From Favolaschia claudopus (lineage: Eukaryota; Basidiomycota; Agaricomycetes; Agaricales; Mycenaceae): DNA of 64,000 nt. Positions 11,109 to 21,309 of the stretch are shown here, piece after piece. The stretch is taken from positions 1 to 64,000 of the forward strand of contig JAWWNJ010000158.1 of the NCBI GenBank assembly GCA_037176885.1. Reading direction: 5' to 3'. The position numbers and the translations under genes were made by a program. The notes beneath the pieces are model-generated. The model saw only the letters and a program-made list of their open reading frames with translations. It had not been told where the DNA came from and did no database searches. Each line of letters starts with the position of its first letter. Within the stretch, counting starts at the first letter, position 1.

Positions 11109-12445
11109 CCGGCGACCACCGCCACCTACTCCGTAAGGCCTCGAGGGACTTGGCCATGCCCGAATTATTAGGCACACGCAAAGGCATACAGTATTTCACC
11201 GGTCAATGAGACAAACATTTTCACATGGCAATTTTTAGCATACGATTCTGTTGAACAACCTAGATGAGTAGCTAGAGATCTGTGCATACATCATAAGTAT
11301 GCTGTCCCAAACTTTCAGATTTTTCTGAGAAGAGATGCAAGAGCTCTACGGTCAACGACTCGAAAGTGCGATTCCCGTGTCAATGAGACAACTGTCAATC
11401 ATCGCCATCAAAGTGCTGCTGCAAGATAATTTCGAACTCGGTTGCCTCCCAGCATCACATGCAAGACTTGAGATAGTCGGATGAATGCATGACACGCTCT
11501 TTTATGAAGAACAAGCACGGGTATTGGCTGAATTCGCGAGGAAGAGGATTTTGATGGTGGTCCCAATTTGGTAATTGTCCACTGGCAATTTGTCTCAGAA
11601 CCTGAGACATTTGTCTCAGAACTGAGACGAACTCTGAACATGGGTTCGCTCGCATTGTGGGCCATCTGAGGGTACTGAGAGCATACTGAGGACTAACTAA
11701 GTATAACTACATGTTTAAAAGGTGAAGGGAACGCTGTTCAATCACGCTAAAGGCAAATCAAATTTGCCTTTCCCACCATTGAGACAAAGAAAAAATCCTA
11801 CACATCGTGTGCAAGCCAGAGTGTGTGCTCTCAAACTTGCTAGTATGTAGATAACTTGTAAATGAAGATATCCACAAATTATTAAGCCTTCCCAACTTGC
11901 ACTGGCGCCGCACAAGCTGTTTGTATCATTGACCGGTTTGTCTCATTGACCGGTTAAAAACTGTAGACGCCTTGGCCAAGTTCATAGAGGCCTCGGGCGC
12001 TTTTACGAAGACTGGGCGTCCGTTTGCAAAGGCGGACCTCCCCACATTTGAAGACGAGCCTGACCCTTGGTTGTCGGACGACGAAAACGACGGCGGTAGG
12101 CGAACACCCGCAAGATGATGCCTCCAGGACAGAAGCGTCCCCGCTATTCACTTCCCTCCCCCGCCGACAGCCGCGCGCCCTTGTGGCCCGGCATCTTCTC
12201 TTCTTTTCTTTCTTTTCTTCCTCTGTAGATAGTTTATCCACTTTATGCTCTATGGCCCCATGCACTATGCATCCGCCACTATACCCCGGTAATTCACACT
12301 ACTTACCTTACACTCTCGAGACTATACTCTACCAACTACGGACGATTCCTCCCTAGAGCTACTCCCCTCTATTTATCGCCCCACGGGCACCGCGTCTTAG
12401 TAGTTAGTTTACTTGTTGCGGTATACAAATGCTGACACAAAAAAA
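11109..12445 (+). mobile_element. 5'-truncated LINE copy A with 13-bp target duplication
   Basis: Flanked by the direct repeat GAGCCGAGCACGT (11096-11108 and 12446-12458) and ending in an A-run at 12439-12445, the hallmarks of target-primed reverse transcription. The coding remnant reads LRDLAMPELLGTRKGIDALA, then SGAFTKTGR and an acidic tail (EDEPDPWLSDDEND), stop about 12115. It matches the C-terminus of LINE copy B (QFLELSGAFTKTGR, 13560-13540 minus). The 3' UTR shares ACCGCGTCTTAGTAGTTAGT and TTACTTGTTGCGG with copy B. A MITE (11189-11963) interrupts it. Confidence 0.85.
11189..11963. mobile_element. TA-target MITE inserted in LINE copy A (775 bp)
   Basis: Termini are inverted: CAGTATTTCACCGGTCAATG AGACAAAC at the left and the matching CAGTTTTTAACCGGTCAATG AGACAAAC read from the right. 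It is flanked by TA (11187-11188 and 11964-11965). Removing it and one TA restores GGCATAGACGCC, i.e. codons for Gly-Ile-Asp-Ala in the LINE protein. The interior repeats TTTGTCTCA / TGAGACAAA several times (11390, 11589, 11609, 11781). No transposase ORF, so it is non-autonomous. The TA duplication suggests Tc1/mariner mobilisation. Confidence 0.85.
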
Positions 12446-12458
12446 GAGCCGAGCACGT

Positions 12459-12806
12459 GAAAAGTAACGTGCCTTTGACACAAAACCACGGGACGCCTGT
12501 CGAGATGTCGCAGCCGCCTGTCGAGATGTTGCTGCCGGTTCCCACAGGCTCGGATTGAAGATTCAGCCGCGTGAACCTTCCCGATGGCGCCGCGCGCGGA
12601 TCGCGAGCGTAGCGACTCCGAGCTCGGAGCGGCTGTGCGGCGCCGAGGGCACGGAATCCAGCAAAAGAAAACCTCCGGGGCTTGGGGCGGAGCCCCGACA
12701 AGCTGTGTACCCGCCGAAGGTGGCGACGAAACCCCTTGGCCTCCCCCGGACCCCCAGTCTGACATGACGTAATTAATGCTTTCCCAGCACGTGCCCAGCA
12801 CGTGGA
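12459..12806 (-). repeat. GC-rich hairpin repeat (SINE-like), minus copy
   Basis: The reverse complement carries self-complementary words spaced along it: CCTTCGG, GGGGCTCCGCCCC, GAGCTCGGAGTCGC, CGCGCGCGGCGCC. It ends in repeated ACGTTAC / CGTGCTCGGCTC, interrupted by LINE copy A, then CTTGTGCTTTCATGTATAG and an A-run (11070-11076 read in reverse). The plus-strand copy at 26489-26790 has the same order, including GCTTTGTCGGGGCTCCGCCCC-type and CTGGATTCCGTGCCC words. The terminal A-run suggests retroposition. No B box is obvious. Confidence 0.7.
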
Positions 12807-15800
12807 AGGCCTTTTTTTATTTTTTATTTTTTTATTTTTTTTATTTTTCATTTGTCTCTGCATTTCTATAACCGCAACAAGTAAACTAACTACTAAGACG
12901 CGGTGCCCGGAGGCGATAAATAAGGAGGGGTCGGCGCAATGGGGGAATCCGGTGGTTGTGTAGTTTAGTCGTGTGAGGAGTGGGTAGCGGGAATATTATC
13001 GGATTCATAGAATCATAGGCCATAGCGCATAAGTGAAAGGAAAATTTACAAGAAGATGAAGGGGTATACCGTACAATTACGTTCAATTCGACAGGGGTGT
13101 GACGCGTGACCCCCCGAAAACGATTCGACAAGTCGACAAACAGAAAATTTTGCGTGACCAGGCGCAAAATTCGGAAGAAAAAAATTTCTAAAACCGCAAA
13201 ATCTTCTCTTTTTTGCACGATTTGGGCGCATTTTTGCTCACCGTGACGCTTAAGACGTTCGACAGTGGCCGTCGTGACGCGGGACCAAAACGCAAAGTTC
13301 GGAATCGACACGGGGGTGCGTGACGCGGGACATCCGAATCGAACGTAATTATACGGTAGGTGGGCTGACACGATGTGGGTGTATTGCGAGGATTATGTCG
13401 GTGTCTTGGCCTAGGTGAATGTTGGAGACCCAATGAGCGCGGCCCTCGCGCCCATCCTGCTTCTCCCTCGTCCGACTCTTCGTCCGGGGGTTCCGGCTCG
13501 TCTTCGTAGACTGGTAGGGCTTGTGGCGCGCGGAGTCTGCCCGTTTTTGTAAACGCCCCGGACAGCTCCAAAAATTGCGCAAGTGCGGAGATGCCATCTT
13601 TGTACCCAATATTTCGGGCAGGGAAATATCCCTTGAGACTTTCCGGAGTATGTGCCGGTTGGTCCTCGTATTGAGGACACTCGCGAAGAATATGTTCGCG
13701 GCTTTGGAAAGCTTCGCCGCATGCGCAGTCAACGTCCTCGGATGGAACAAAGCGGCTGTAGTACTCGCCTGAAAAACAGTGTCCTATGCGGCACTGTGTG
13801 ACCCGCCCAAAAACTTCTCGCTTCAGTGCCTTGAGTGTGGGGTCGGCTTGAGTGAGGGGGGAATCGGTTCGCTATAGCATAGCTCCCAGTCTTCGGCGTC
13901 GACTTCCACTCCCTCATCCACGACTTCTGCACTTTCTCCTTCGATTTCCTGAGCGCGTGGGAGCGTGTGCCCCCTGGAGGCGCTGCTAGTTCCGCTCCAG
14001 CTTTCGCAAGCTCATCCGCTCGCTCGTTCCCGTCGATATCGCAATGTCCGGGGGACCATGAGATTTCAACTTTATGCTCTGGGTCAGCGTCGAGGAAAGC
14101 ACATATTCTCTTGTGGAATACATGCGCGGCAAGTTGTCCTGGGCGTGGTTTCGGGTCGCAGATGGTATTGATTGCGGACACGTTATCTGCAAAGAAGTGA
14201 ATTTCTTTTATTTGAGGGTCGTCGGCTGCTATCGAGACGGCTTTTGCCGCTCCGAATAACAGTCCTGTGAGGTCGGCATCGTAGACCTCAGCCCTGCTGC
14301 CCAGGCCAAGGCTTTTTGCGAAGACTTCTTTGTCTTTGTGGTAAATCACAAAGCCCGCTCCCGTTCTGCGAACTCGGTGCACAGCGCGTTGCGAGCCGTC
14401 GGATTACACTAGTAGGTGATCGGGGGGGAAGAACTGAATTCACTTATTTTCGTTTGTGTGCCTTGCTGCTTCGTTCTTTCCTCTTCCCCCGCAGTTCCTG
14501 AGATCCGTAGCCGTTCCCCGAAATCCACCGCCGTACGCCGCCAAGGTTCCGTGAGGTAAGGAAAGATGCGTTCGTCCTCGGCTGATGTTGATTGTGCCAC
14601 ACTCGCTGGAGTTGGGTTGTCTTGCGCAAGTTCACCTTGCTCGTCGAGCCCTGTGGCCGACTGGGAGTGGTGGCGGGGAGGTTGGGGGACGATCCCCCCG
14701 CCAAACATCAGGTAGCCTTTGAATGATCGGACTGTTTTTACTCAGCTTGTTGAAGCGAATCGCCGCGCGACGATTCCCTTCATCCAACGCTAGACGTATC
14801 GGTGGAATTGACCGCTTCGATTTCCAAAGCGTTGATCGGTGAGGTTCTGAACGCTGCGCTGATGAGCCGCAGCGCCCGGCGCTGCACCTTTTCCATGTGC
14901 TTCTCGTGTTGTTTCTTCCCAGTCCACCACGCGCACTAGCGTAAGACAACACCGGAATTACACCATGCCTTGTAAAGGTGTCGTAGGTGGGACTGAGAAA
15001 GTCCTTTGACTGTGTTTGATAGCCTTGTGAGCCCGTTCACCGTGTTCTCCGCTCGTGCTGCCATCGTCTTGACGTGGTGGTTGAACGAGAGTTGTTTGTC
15101 GAGGTAAATGCCGAGCCACTTGATCGTGTCAAAGGCGACAATCGTGGTTTCGGCGCGTCGGCGTTTGGGAGGTGGATGGCGGGGTTACCGAGGGGTACCT
15201 TGTTCTTTCCCTTTTGGCGGCCCGTGTAATGGCATTAGTTCCCGTTTGGCGTCGTCAATCGCGAGCCCCCATTTGCCCAAGGTCGTACGGACTTTGATGT
15301 ATGCCTTCCGTAGGAGTCGGGTGTTGGTTTCCAGGGATTCGGAGGCGACATAGACTTTTCCATCATCAACATACATGATCAGCGTAACTTCAGTATGATC
15401 ATCCGGTGCAGGGAAAGAACTCGCCTTGGTTTGAACATCTCTAGCAGCACGGCACTGTAGAAGGCGGCGAGGATCGGCGACATTGGGGAGCCTTGTGGAA
15501 TCCCGTTGACAAACTCGCTTCATCTCCCCTCGCTTTCCATCGATGCAGACTGCAGCTTGGCGATCTTCGAGAACGAGGCGACCCATTGTACGTATTCGAG
15601 CGGGATACGCTTGCGGCGGAGTTCGCAAAGTAGGCGCTGGTGGTTTACAAATCAAAGTACCCTTTGATATCGAAAGTCAATGCGGACACGACTGTACCGT
15701 TATTCCACGCCGCTTGCACGTCGTTGGTGAACGTCAAGATCGCGTCCGAGGTTGAGGTGTTGGCACAACCCCCAAATTGTGTACCGGGAATCAGGTTGTG

Positions 15801-16330
15801 GCGGCCAGCAAGAAACGACAGGCGGGCGCGCAACAATCTTCTCGAGGATTTTTCCCATACATTCCAAGAGCTGGATGAGACGGTAAGCTCTCGGGTTTGA
15901 GTAGTCTGGTTTGCGTGGCTTCCGGAGTGCTACAGCGATGGCCCTTTCTCCACTCGTGCGGGTGGAAGCCATTGCGCAGGCATCTTTTGAGGAGCGTGTA
16001 AATTTCCTTGCTAGCCTCTTGCAAGCCCAACGGATGACCTTGTACGATACATCGCTGTCGCCCGGGGCCGTGTTGGTACTGGCTTCCCATATACATTCAC
16101 GGACTTCTGTGAGGGTGATGTCGACAAACGCAAAGTCGTCGGGGTGGCGGTTTTCAATGTCGGGGGCGAAGGTTTCCTCGAGGGGAGGAGGGGGTTGGAA
16201 CAGTTCATTGCGAAGAGCCTCGCATTTGTCGTGGTGGGATATCGCCGGCGCTTGACCATTCGCACGGTTAATAGCGGGTGTTGGATAGTTCCGCGCACCT
16301 TTAGATCACTTATTTCGAGCACGAGTATTA
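12807..16330 (-). mobile_element. Tad-like LINE copy B, near full length for ORF2 3' two-thirds
   Basis: The minus strand carries, in order, reverse transcriptase, RNase H and a C-terminal zinc-binding motif. After these come a 3' UTR and an A-rich tail with interspersed Ts (12808-12850, AAAAATAAAAAAAATAAAAA type). The 3' UTR matches LINE copy A. The 5' end is not defined: similarity to LINE coding fades near 16320 (QKSVNVYGK / LTEVRECIWEAS reading), and no ORF1 is attached. Copies A and B face each other tail to tail with the GC hairpin repeat between them. Confidence 0.85.
13340..16320 (-). pseudogene. LINE ORF2: reverse transcriptase, RNase H and zinc motif (degenerate)
   Basis: The RT region reads as LLECMGKILEKIVARRL (about 15860), GRHNLIPGTQFGG, ALTFDIKGYFD (catalytic D, about 15660), PQGSPMSPILAAFY and MYVDDGKVYVAS (YVDD box, 15377-15345). 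The thumb-like region follows with TSPINALEIEAV. RNase H lies at 14400-13990 with VYDADLTGLLFGAAKA, HFFADNVSAI (Asp) and DIDGNERADELAKAGAEL. The C-terminal CACGEAFQSREHILREC (about 13725-13675) is the Cys/His motif typical of fungal LINE ends, followed by ELSGAFTKTGR. At least five one-base frame changes are needed, so it is dead. The RT-RNase H order without an LTR supports a Tad1/I-type non-LTR element. Confidence 0.85.
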
Positions 16331-16334
16331 TCCG

Positions 16335-16870
16335 GCAACCACAATTTATCTATCTACTGGCAAAGCAAAGGAATACTTTCCAGAAAAGGAAACTTTCCTA
16401 CTCTGTTTTCATGCCGCGCGCGGTGGTGAGAGCCTAAGCCTTTACCTATGCGTGAAACTTCAAGTTTGTGAACATATGTACTGTCTATACAGTCTCTTGG
16501 AATCAATCTTCATTTTTTCCCCTACAATTTGAGGGAAACTGGTGATAAAAGGCCAATTTTCTGCGAGGTTTCCGCGCGGATTGCTCGTAGATTCTCAAGA
16601 TTATCCAGTTAATAACGAAGGATCTCAGTGTGACCCGCCACCAGCTAGCAGAAGCTAGTGTACATTGAGTTGGGGCAAGCAGTAAACGAAGGAAGAAAAA
16701 ACGAGCAAATAGAAGCCAAATGAGGACTCGAGGATCGAACCCTGGAGCTCCCATCAACAGCCTTACAGAAGGCAATAGTATGACTAACATTCGACGAGAG
16801 TGAAGACAGCAGACGCTCCATGAGAGGCGTAATATCGCGGTCAAAATGCTCCTATTACCAAATGCAGTAA
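16335..16870. other. Non-genic stretch upstream of LINE copy B
   Basis: No convincing coding sequence. A B-box-like GGGTTCGATCCTCGAG occurs on the minus strand at about 16745-16730, but no A box or cloverleaf can be folded around it. Confidence 0.3.
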
Positions 16871-16879
16871 CTCTTCCCT

Positions 16880-16985
16880 TTTTTGGCAGGTGTCAGACTG
16901 GGGGAGGCGTGGGCGAGTCGGTGGCGACGCGAGCGCAGCGAGTCGGACCTGCCGAAGGCAGGGTACTAAAGCTTGTTTAGCACAA
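16880..16985 (-). repeat. GC-rich hairpin repeat, partial third copy
   Basis: The reverse complement reads ACAAGCTTTAGTACCCTGCC, TTCGGCAGGTCCGACTCGCT and GCGCTCGCG. It parallels CAACAAGCTTAAGCACCCCG, CCTTCGGCAGGGCCGGCTCG and CTGCGCTCGCG at 26520-26570. Only the left part of the repeat is present; the hAT-like MITE at 17008 lies next to it. Confidence 0.6.
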
Positions 16986-17007
16986 CCATAGTGACAGGAG
17001 TACTCAT

Positions 17008-17517
17008 TAGGGTCTTGTTTATTGATCGGGTTTGCAAACATGTTTATAAACACCGGTTTATAGACCGGTTTTTAAATGGTCTGGCCAGAACCGCTGGTTT
17101 TTAATTCATTGTGGCTGTGTTGAGTACCCCTTGGAATGCCCACACTCTCCTCAAGTTTACCAAGGTGGGTACCAACCAGACAACGATATAATTCGTTTCT
17201 AATTTGTGCACATTCTGATGTGAAATCACAACTTCGGAGCGCTCCGACACATCAATCATACAGATCTGATGGCATAAATTGGCCTAAAACGGACAGGATT
17301 CAGCAAATTCAGGCAGATTCTGTTGTTCGTGGTCTCTTGTGGCGCCAATAGCCTTCTGAGGCTCCCCGGGGCGAAAAAATGAGGAAATGCACGGGAAATC
17401 CATTTTTGGCCAAGTTTGCAGGTGTGTTTGTAAACCGGTTTATAAACACCCTGTTTACAAACAAAAATTAATAAACCGTTTATTAATTCGGCCTGGGAAT
17501 TAAAAAACACGACCCTA
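17008..17517. mobile_element. hAT-like MITE (510 bp)
   Basis: Ends are inverted: TAGGGTCTTGTTTATT at the left, TAGGGTCGTGTTTTTTAATT read from the right. Flanks are GTACTCAT (17000-17007) and GTACTACT (17518-17525), an imperfect 8-bp target duplication. Subterminal AACCGGTTTATAAACACC words recur near both ends (17050-17085 and 17415-17450). No coding capacity. Confidence 0.7.
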
Positions 17518-18144
17518 GTACTACTCATGTGACATGAATGGATTGTTGACGGCGGAACTTGACGCGAAGAGCAGCGGCACCTGGACCGTTGTTTGAGATG
17601 ATTCACTGTCACAGTTTGGCGTCAATTACGGGTTATGGATCCTTTGCCTACATACCACAGCCGTACGGCCCTTATATAATAACCATGAAGAACGGTTGCA
17701 TCCATTATGACGACTAAATCTCCGCATAATAATTCAGTCCAGATCTTCGTTTATCTGCGAGACAGAGGTCAAGGATGCAGGAGGTCGCGGAAAGGGCCTA
17801 TTTGCCTATGGGCGGATTTTACGGTACTTATGCATGACGCCAAACCCTGAACAGCTTTTTACCGTCCGCCCCCGGGCCCTCAGTGGCAGCTACATTGTGG
17901 AGTACGCTGGAAATCGTATTGGAATCAGGCAAAAAACGGAGTTAGTGTCCAAGGGCTGCGTTTATATTCTCCAGGCCACGCCCAATGTGCGCCTATGATT
18001 ACCATTCACTGGGCACCTACATCACTGGAGTAAGATAGACGTCACCCCGATGCGACACCCTTAGATAAGCATTACGTTTGCACAGCCACCCGCCAAATCT
18101 CGAAGGTTTGGAAAAAACAAAAGTTGCAATTTTCGCTCTGTGGA

Positions 18145-19365
18145 TAGTGTTTTGCCGGCCCTGCTCAGAGCCAGAAGCCAGCCAAGCCAAGCCCATGGCT
18201 TGAGCAAGCCAGGCCAAGCCATTCTCTGGCTTCGTCTGACTCTGGCTCCTGGCTTGAAATTTTCCGGGCCAAGCCAAGCCAGGTAAGCCATGGCTTTGGA
18301 CTAGTGCTGGCCATAAATACGATACGATACGAATTTTCCGTATCGTATTCATATTCAAACATATTCTGAAATCTAAATACGCCAGCGGCGTATCGTATTT
18401 GTAGTGTATCGTATTCATATTCATAGCGGCGCTGAATATAAATATATTATGAATATATTTGAATATATTCTCCTCACCTGAAACTTACTATAGCAGGCAC
18501 ATTAACCAAGTCAAATGGCGTTCAATATGCTTGATATCATTCATATCCCGTCCATTCAATGTTCTGAATGACCTGCACTGTATAAAAAGTCAAATTTCAA
18601 CACGGACGGCTCGGAGACCAAGGATGCCGGTATGCAATGTTATCTGAGATGCCCGAGAGACTGGTCGGATCTATGCCGAAGGCCTCGGAAGACCACGGGA
18701 GGCTGATTGTCGTATTCAGGGCTGATATAGACCGATGATTACGTACACCGAAAATCTCGGCCGGGAGGCACTGCCGAGGGGCCAAATCACGCCGCCAGTG
18801 GTATTCAAACGTATTCAAATATATTCGAGTACGCTATGGCCGTATCGTATTCGATCCATATTCTGGCATATTCATATTCAACCGTATTCATATTCAGTGA
18901 AGGGTTCGAGCACCGTATCGTATTCATATTTATTTGAATATATTCAGATTAGAGGACACTTTTAGGCGAAGATTGCCTGCATAGAATCGTCTCTCAACAC
19001 TCTTCTGCAAATTTTCCGACAAACACTACAAATCTCGATGACAAAGTCAGTACCACTTCCAAATTAGGAAGGTCATACTGACAGTTGACGAGGCAAAGTT
19101 GCAACGAGAGCATCAGGGCCGAGGTCTGTGAGTTTCAATAATGTAAGTATCATATCTCTGGGCTATATAAGGTTATTTAACCTACATGGCGCATCAAAAT
19201 AAAGCAAAGTAAAATATAGTGACAAGCCATGGCCCAAGCCAGCGGCTTTGGCTTGGCCCTGGCTTCGCTGGCCCACGGCTCTGGCTTCAAAATTCCTGAG
19301 CCAAAGCCAGATAAAGCCAGGCCAAAGCCATGGCTTTCGGGCTAAGCCAAGCCAGGAAAACACTA
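18145..19365. mobile_element. hAT-like non-autonomous element nested in the SET-gene insertion (1221 bp)
   Basis: Ends TAGTGTTTTGCC and, from the right, TAGTGTTTTCCTGG. Flanks TCTGTGGA (18137-18144) and TCTGTGAC (19366-19373) make a 6-of-8 target duplication. Subterminal arrays of AGCCA / TGGCT words (18168-18300 and 19210-19355) occupy about 150 bp at each end; hAT transposases commonly bind such short motifs. No transposase ORF. Confidence 0.7.
18305..18960. repeat. AT-rich GTATCGTATTCATATTC repeat region
   Basis: The words GTATCGTATTCATATTC and GAATATATTTGAATATATTC occur in both orientations at 18318-18480 and 18800-18945, enclosing about 300 bp of unrelated sequence (18485-18795). It looks like the two ends of an innermost element, but sharp boundaries cannot be set. 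Confidence 0.5.
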
Positions 19366-20454
19366 TCTGTGACGCTGGAGAAAAGATTTTGAAACTTTAA
19401 GGTTCATTTACTAGATGCTGCTACTGAAAGCCTTGCAATCCTGGCAGCAGTTGCGCAAAAGGGAGTCTCTTTGCTATTTCTCAATATCAATGGACCTGAC
19501 TTGAGCCCGAGGGACTTGAGAGAGCCTCAGGGTGTTCTAGAAGCTGCAATGATACCCCAGTACCCATTTATCAGCTTGAATGTGCTCTCCTTGCCCCCAT
19601 GCCTCAAAGTAGTGCACACAGCAGTTTTTTTGGTTATATTTGACGCGTCGCGTCGCGTCGGAAGTCACGGATATATCACGTGTTATGATTACCTAAGCTT
19701 ACGTACTATGCCAAATCTTGCCTGCTGTTCTGTGCAACATCGTCCCAAACGCGTCGAAAATGAGTTTGGAAGCTTTTTAAAATACATCACCTTTTTTTGG
19801 AAAGATGACCTTATAACATTATAACAGAGACGAATTAGCCAAATTCCCTACACCAAATCGAAGGTATGCTTCCTAGCTACAGTTTGGTGTGCTTATAATT
19901 GCCAATGTGCCTTTGAGGAAGGAGTTATAACGGGTTTGTTGACGTCCTGATCTTGCTTATGTAACACGTTGCCGGATCGGGGTGACGTCTATCTTAGGTT
20001 TTTGTTGATGCAAGTAAGGTCACACGCGACCACCATTGCTCGCTACATAAATCACTGTTGTGCACCCAACGCTAAGGTTGAAATCTGGGAAGATTTGAAG
20101 GCCATGCCCGAGCTCTTGTCATCGCTAGACGGCCTATTCGGGTAGGCGAAGAAATCACCATTGACTATGGAAGGTACAGCCACCACCCCATTAGATCCTT
20201 CTACGCTTTCTGACATTGTATTCCTTCGAGTAAAGTGGATACGCTCGTCGATCTGCCAGCTGTCAAAGTGGCGACTTGCCTTGTCACCCGCAGCCATTAA
20301 TGGAATAAAACTATCCTTATCAAATTTTGGCTCCCAGTGTTCATGGACTACATATCCTACACTGCAAGAACTAAGGAATTCAATCTAAAGAGACCCCCCA
20401 ACCCTACGGCTGTCTTGAGTCCCCAAGCTGTTGTAACAAATTTGAACGATAATC

Positions 20455-20525
20455 ACTGAAATCCTCCTTCTCCTCCCTTTTTCGCATTCTTTTTCACGTT
20501 TTTTCCCCTTCCGGATACCTAGTAC
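20455..20525 (-). repeat. GTCCAAAAGGGGAAAA repeat, copy 1
   Basis: The reverse complement reads TAGGTATCCGGAAGGGGAAA, AAACGTGAAAAAGAATGCGA, AAAAGG. It parallels the copies at 22395 and 57867, whose cores are CTGGGTGTCCAAAAGGGGAA followed by AAARRCGMAAAAAG. Confidence 0.5.
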
Positions 20526-20650
20526 AATGGTCGGAAAACTTGTTCGCCACGTATCGTCCTGACTTCGCCGTCGAGAACCCATGTCTTGCCTTTCCCTACT
20601 CACGGTTGTTTAACGACCGTGCTATTCTGGTTATCACGCCTCCGAGTATT

Positions 20651-20954
20651 AGCGAGTTTGTGCGCTGTCGCTCCACAGGCATGTGCCGCGGGGTCGCTCC
20701 AGCAAATGCCCGGTCGCTTGGTGTGTGAGCAAGACACAGAGATCCTGGACGCGTAATTGGTAGATAGGGTCATTATAACCCTCAAGAATCCCTGGTACGC
20801 ATATGGGTGTTATAGGTGAAGGTGAGCCCGAGAAAACAAGTTTTCAAGCGACCTGGGGAAATTGACACGGTGTCGTAAAGCGGCTGCCCCACTGCGAAGC
20901 GGCCCAGCTCCACATGCCTGTCAAGCGACCCGGGTCGCTCCGCACAAACTCGCT
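20651..20954. mobile_element. Small MITE with AGCGAGTTTGTGCG ends (304 bp)
   Basis: Left end AGCGAGTTTGTGCGCTGTCG, right end read inward AGCGAGTTTGTGCGGAGCGA. A second inverted pair, CACAGGCATGTG / CACATGCCTGTC, lies just inside. The flank ATT precedes the left end and ATT follows the right end, a possible 3-bp duplication. The palindrome GCGACCCGGGTCGC sits near the right end. No ORF. Confidence 0.65.
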
Positions 20955-21214
20955 ATTGACTTGTAAATCTGTAGCTGTTTATACAGTTGCGGCAAGATCG
21001 AATGTCCCTACCAAAAAGGAAATTTCAATCAAACTAGACCTCTTCCTACATTGTTGGAGGGTGTCGGGGGAATAAGGGATGTAGAATAATAGCACGGCAA
21101 ATAACATACAGCCCGTTTCGGAAAAAGAATGTAGGCTCAAAGTTAATTGATTTTCGTTTTCGAAATCTGCTTACCTGTGTTTGGTCCCGCGTCCTCTGCT
21201 CCCTTGCCGAAGGT

Positions 21215-21300
21215 TTACTTCACGGGTTGATGTTCCGATCAACTGGGTGTTATCTGCCAGTGGCAGTGCTGGCAGATAACATTCTTGCAATTTCCTGCCT
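21215..21300 (-). repeat. CAGATAAC repeat, minus copy
   Basis: The reverse complement contains TGTTATCTGCCAGCACTGCC, CAGATAACACCCAGTTGATC and GGAACATCAACCCGT. It matches 49600-49665 on the plus strand (CAGATAACACCCAGC, AGCTGATCGGGACATCAACC). Further CAGATAAC words at 21410-21445 probably belong to it. Confidence 0.6.
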
Positions 21301-21309
21301 CTCTCGATG

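Larger units (their letters stand above)
18033..19994. mobile_element. TA-target DNA element interrupting the SET gene (1962 bp)
   Basis: Terminal inverted repeats AGATAGACGTCACCCCGATG at the left and AGATAGACGTCACCCCGATC read from the right. TA flanks both ends (18031-18032, 19995-19996). A related end lies at 45891. No transposase is visible inside; most of the interior is a second, hAT-like element. The ends share the AGATAGA start with the transposase-bearing family at 39835-41043. Confidence 0.8.
17640..20190 (+). pseudogene. SET-domain protein (putative lysine methyltransferase), split by insertion
   Basis: The N-terminal SET motif reads GGRGKGLFAYGRI (about 17779-17817), then SGSYIVEYAGNRIG (about 17882) and KGCVYILQATPNV. 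One base later the frame continues as YDYHSLGTYITG up to the insertion at 18031. Beyond it comes ARYINHCCAPNAKVEIW (20035-20085), the substrate-binding N-H-C motif, then after a frame change ARRPIRVGEEITIDYGRY (about 20130-20175), the EEITIDYG motif with its Tyr. SET proteins transfer methyl groups from S-adenosylmethionine to lysine, usually on histones. All core motifs are recognisable, so the gene died recently. Start and flanking domains are not defined. Confidence 0.75.

Noticed and set aside
12369..12863. 164-codon minus-strand ORF across LINE 3' UTR and hairpin repeat
   Set aside because: It crosses two different repeats and begins in the A-tail region (MQRQMKNKKNKK); not a gene.
16700..16830. 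tRNA gene on minus strand (GGGTTCGATCCTCG)
   Set aside because: No acceptor, D or anticodon stem can be paired around the B-box-like word.
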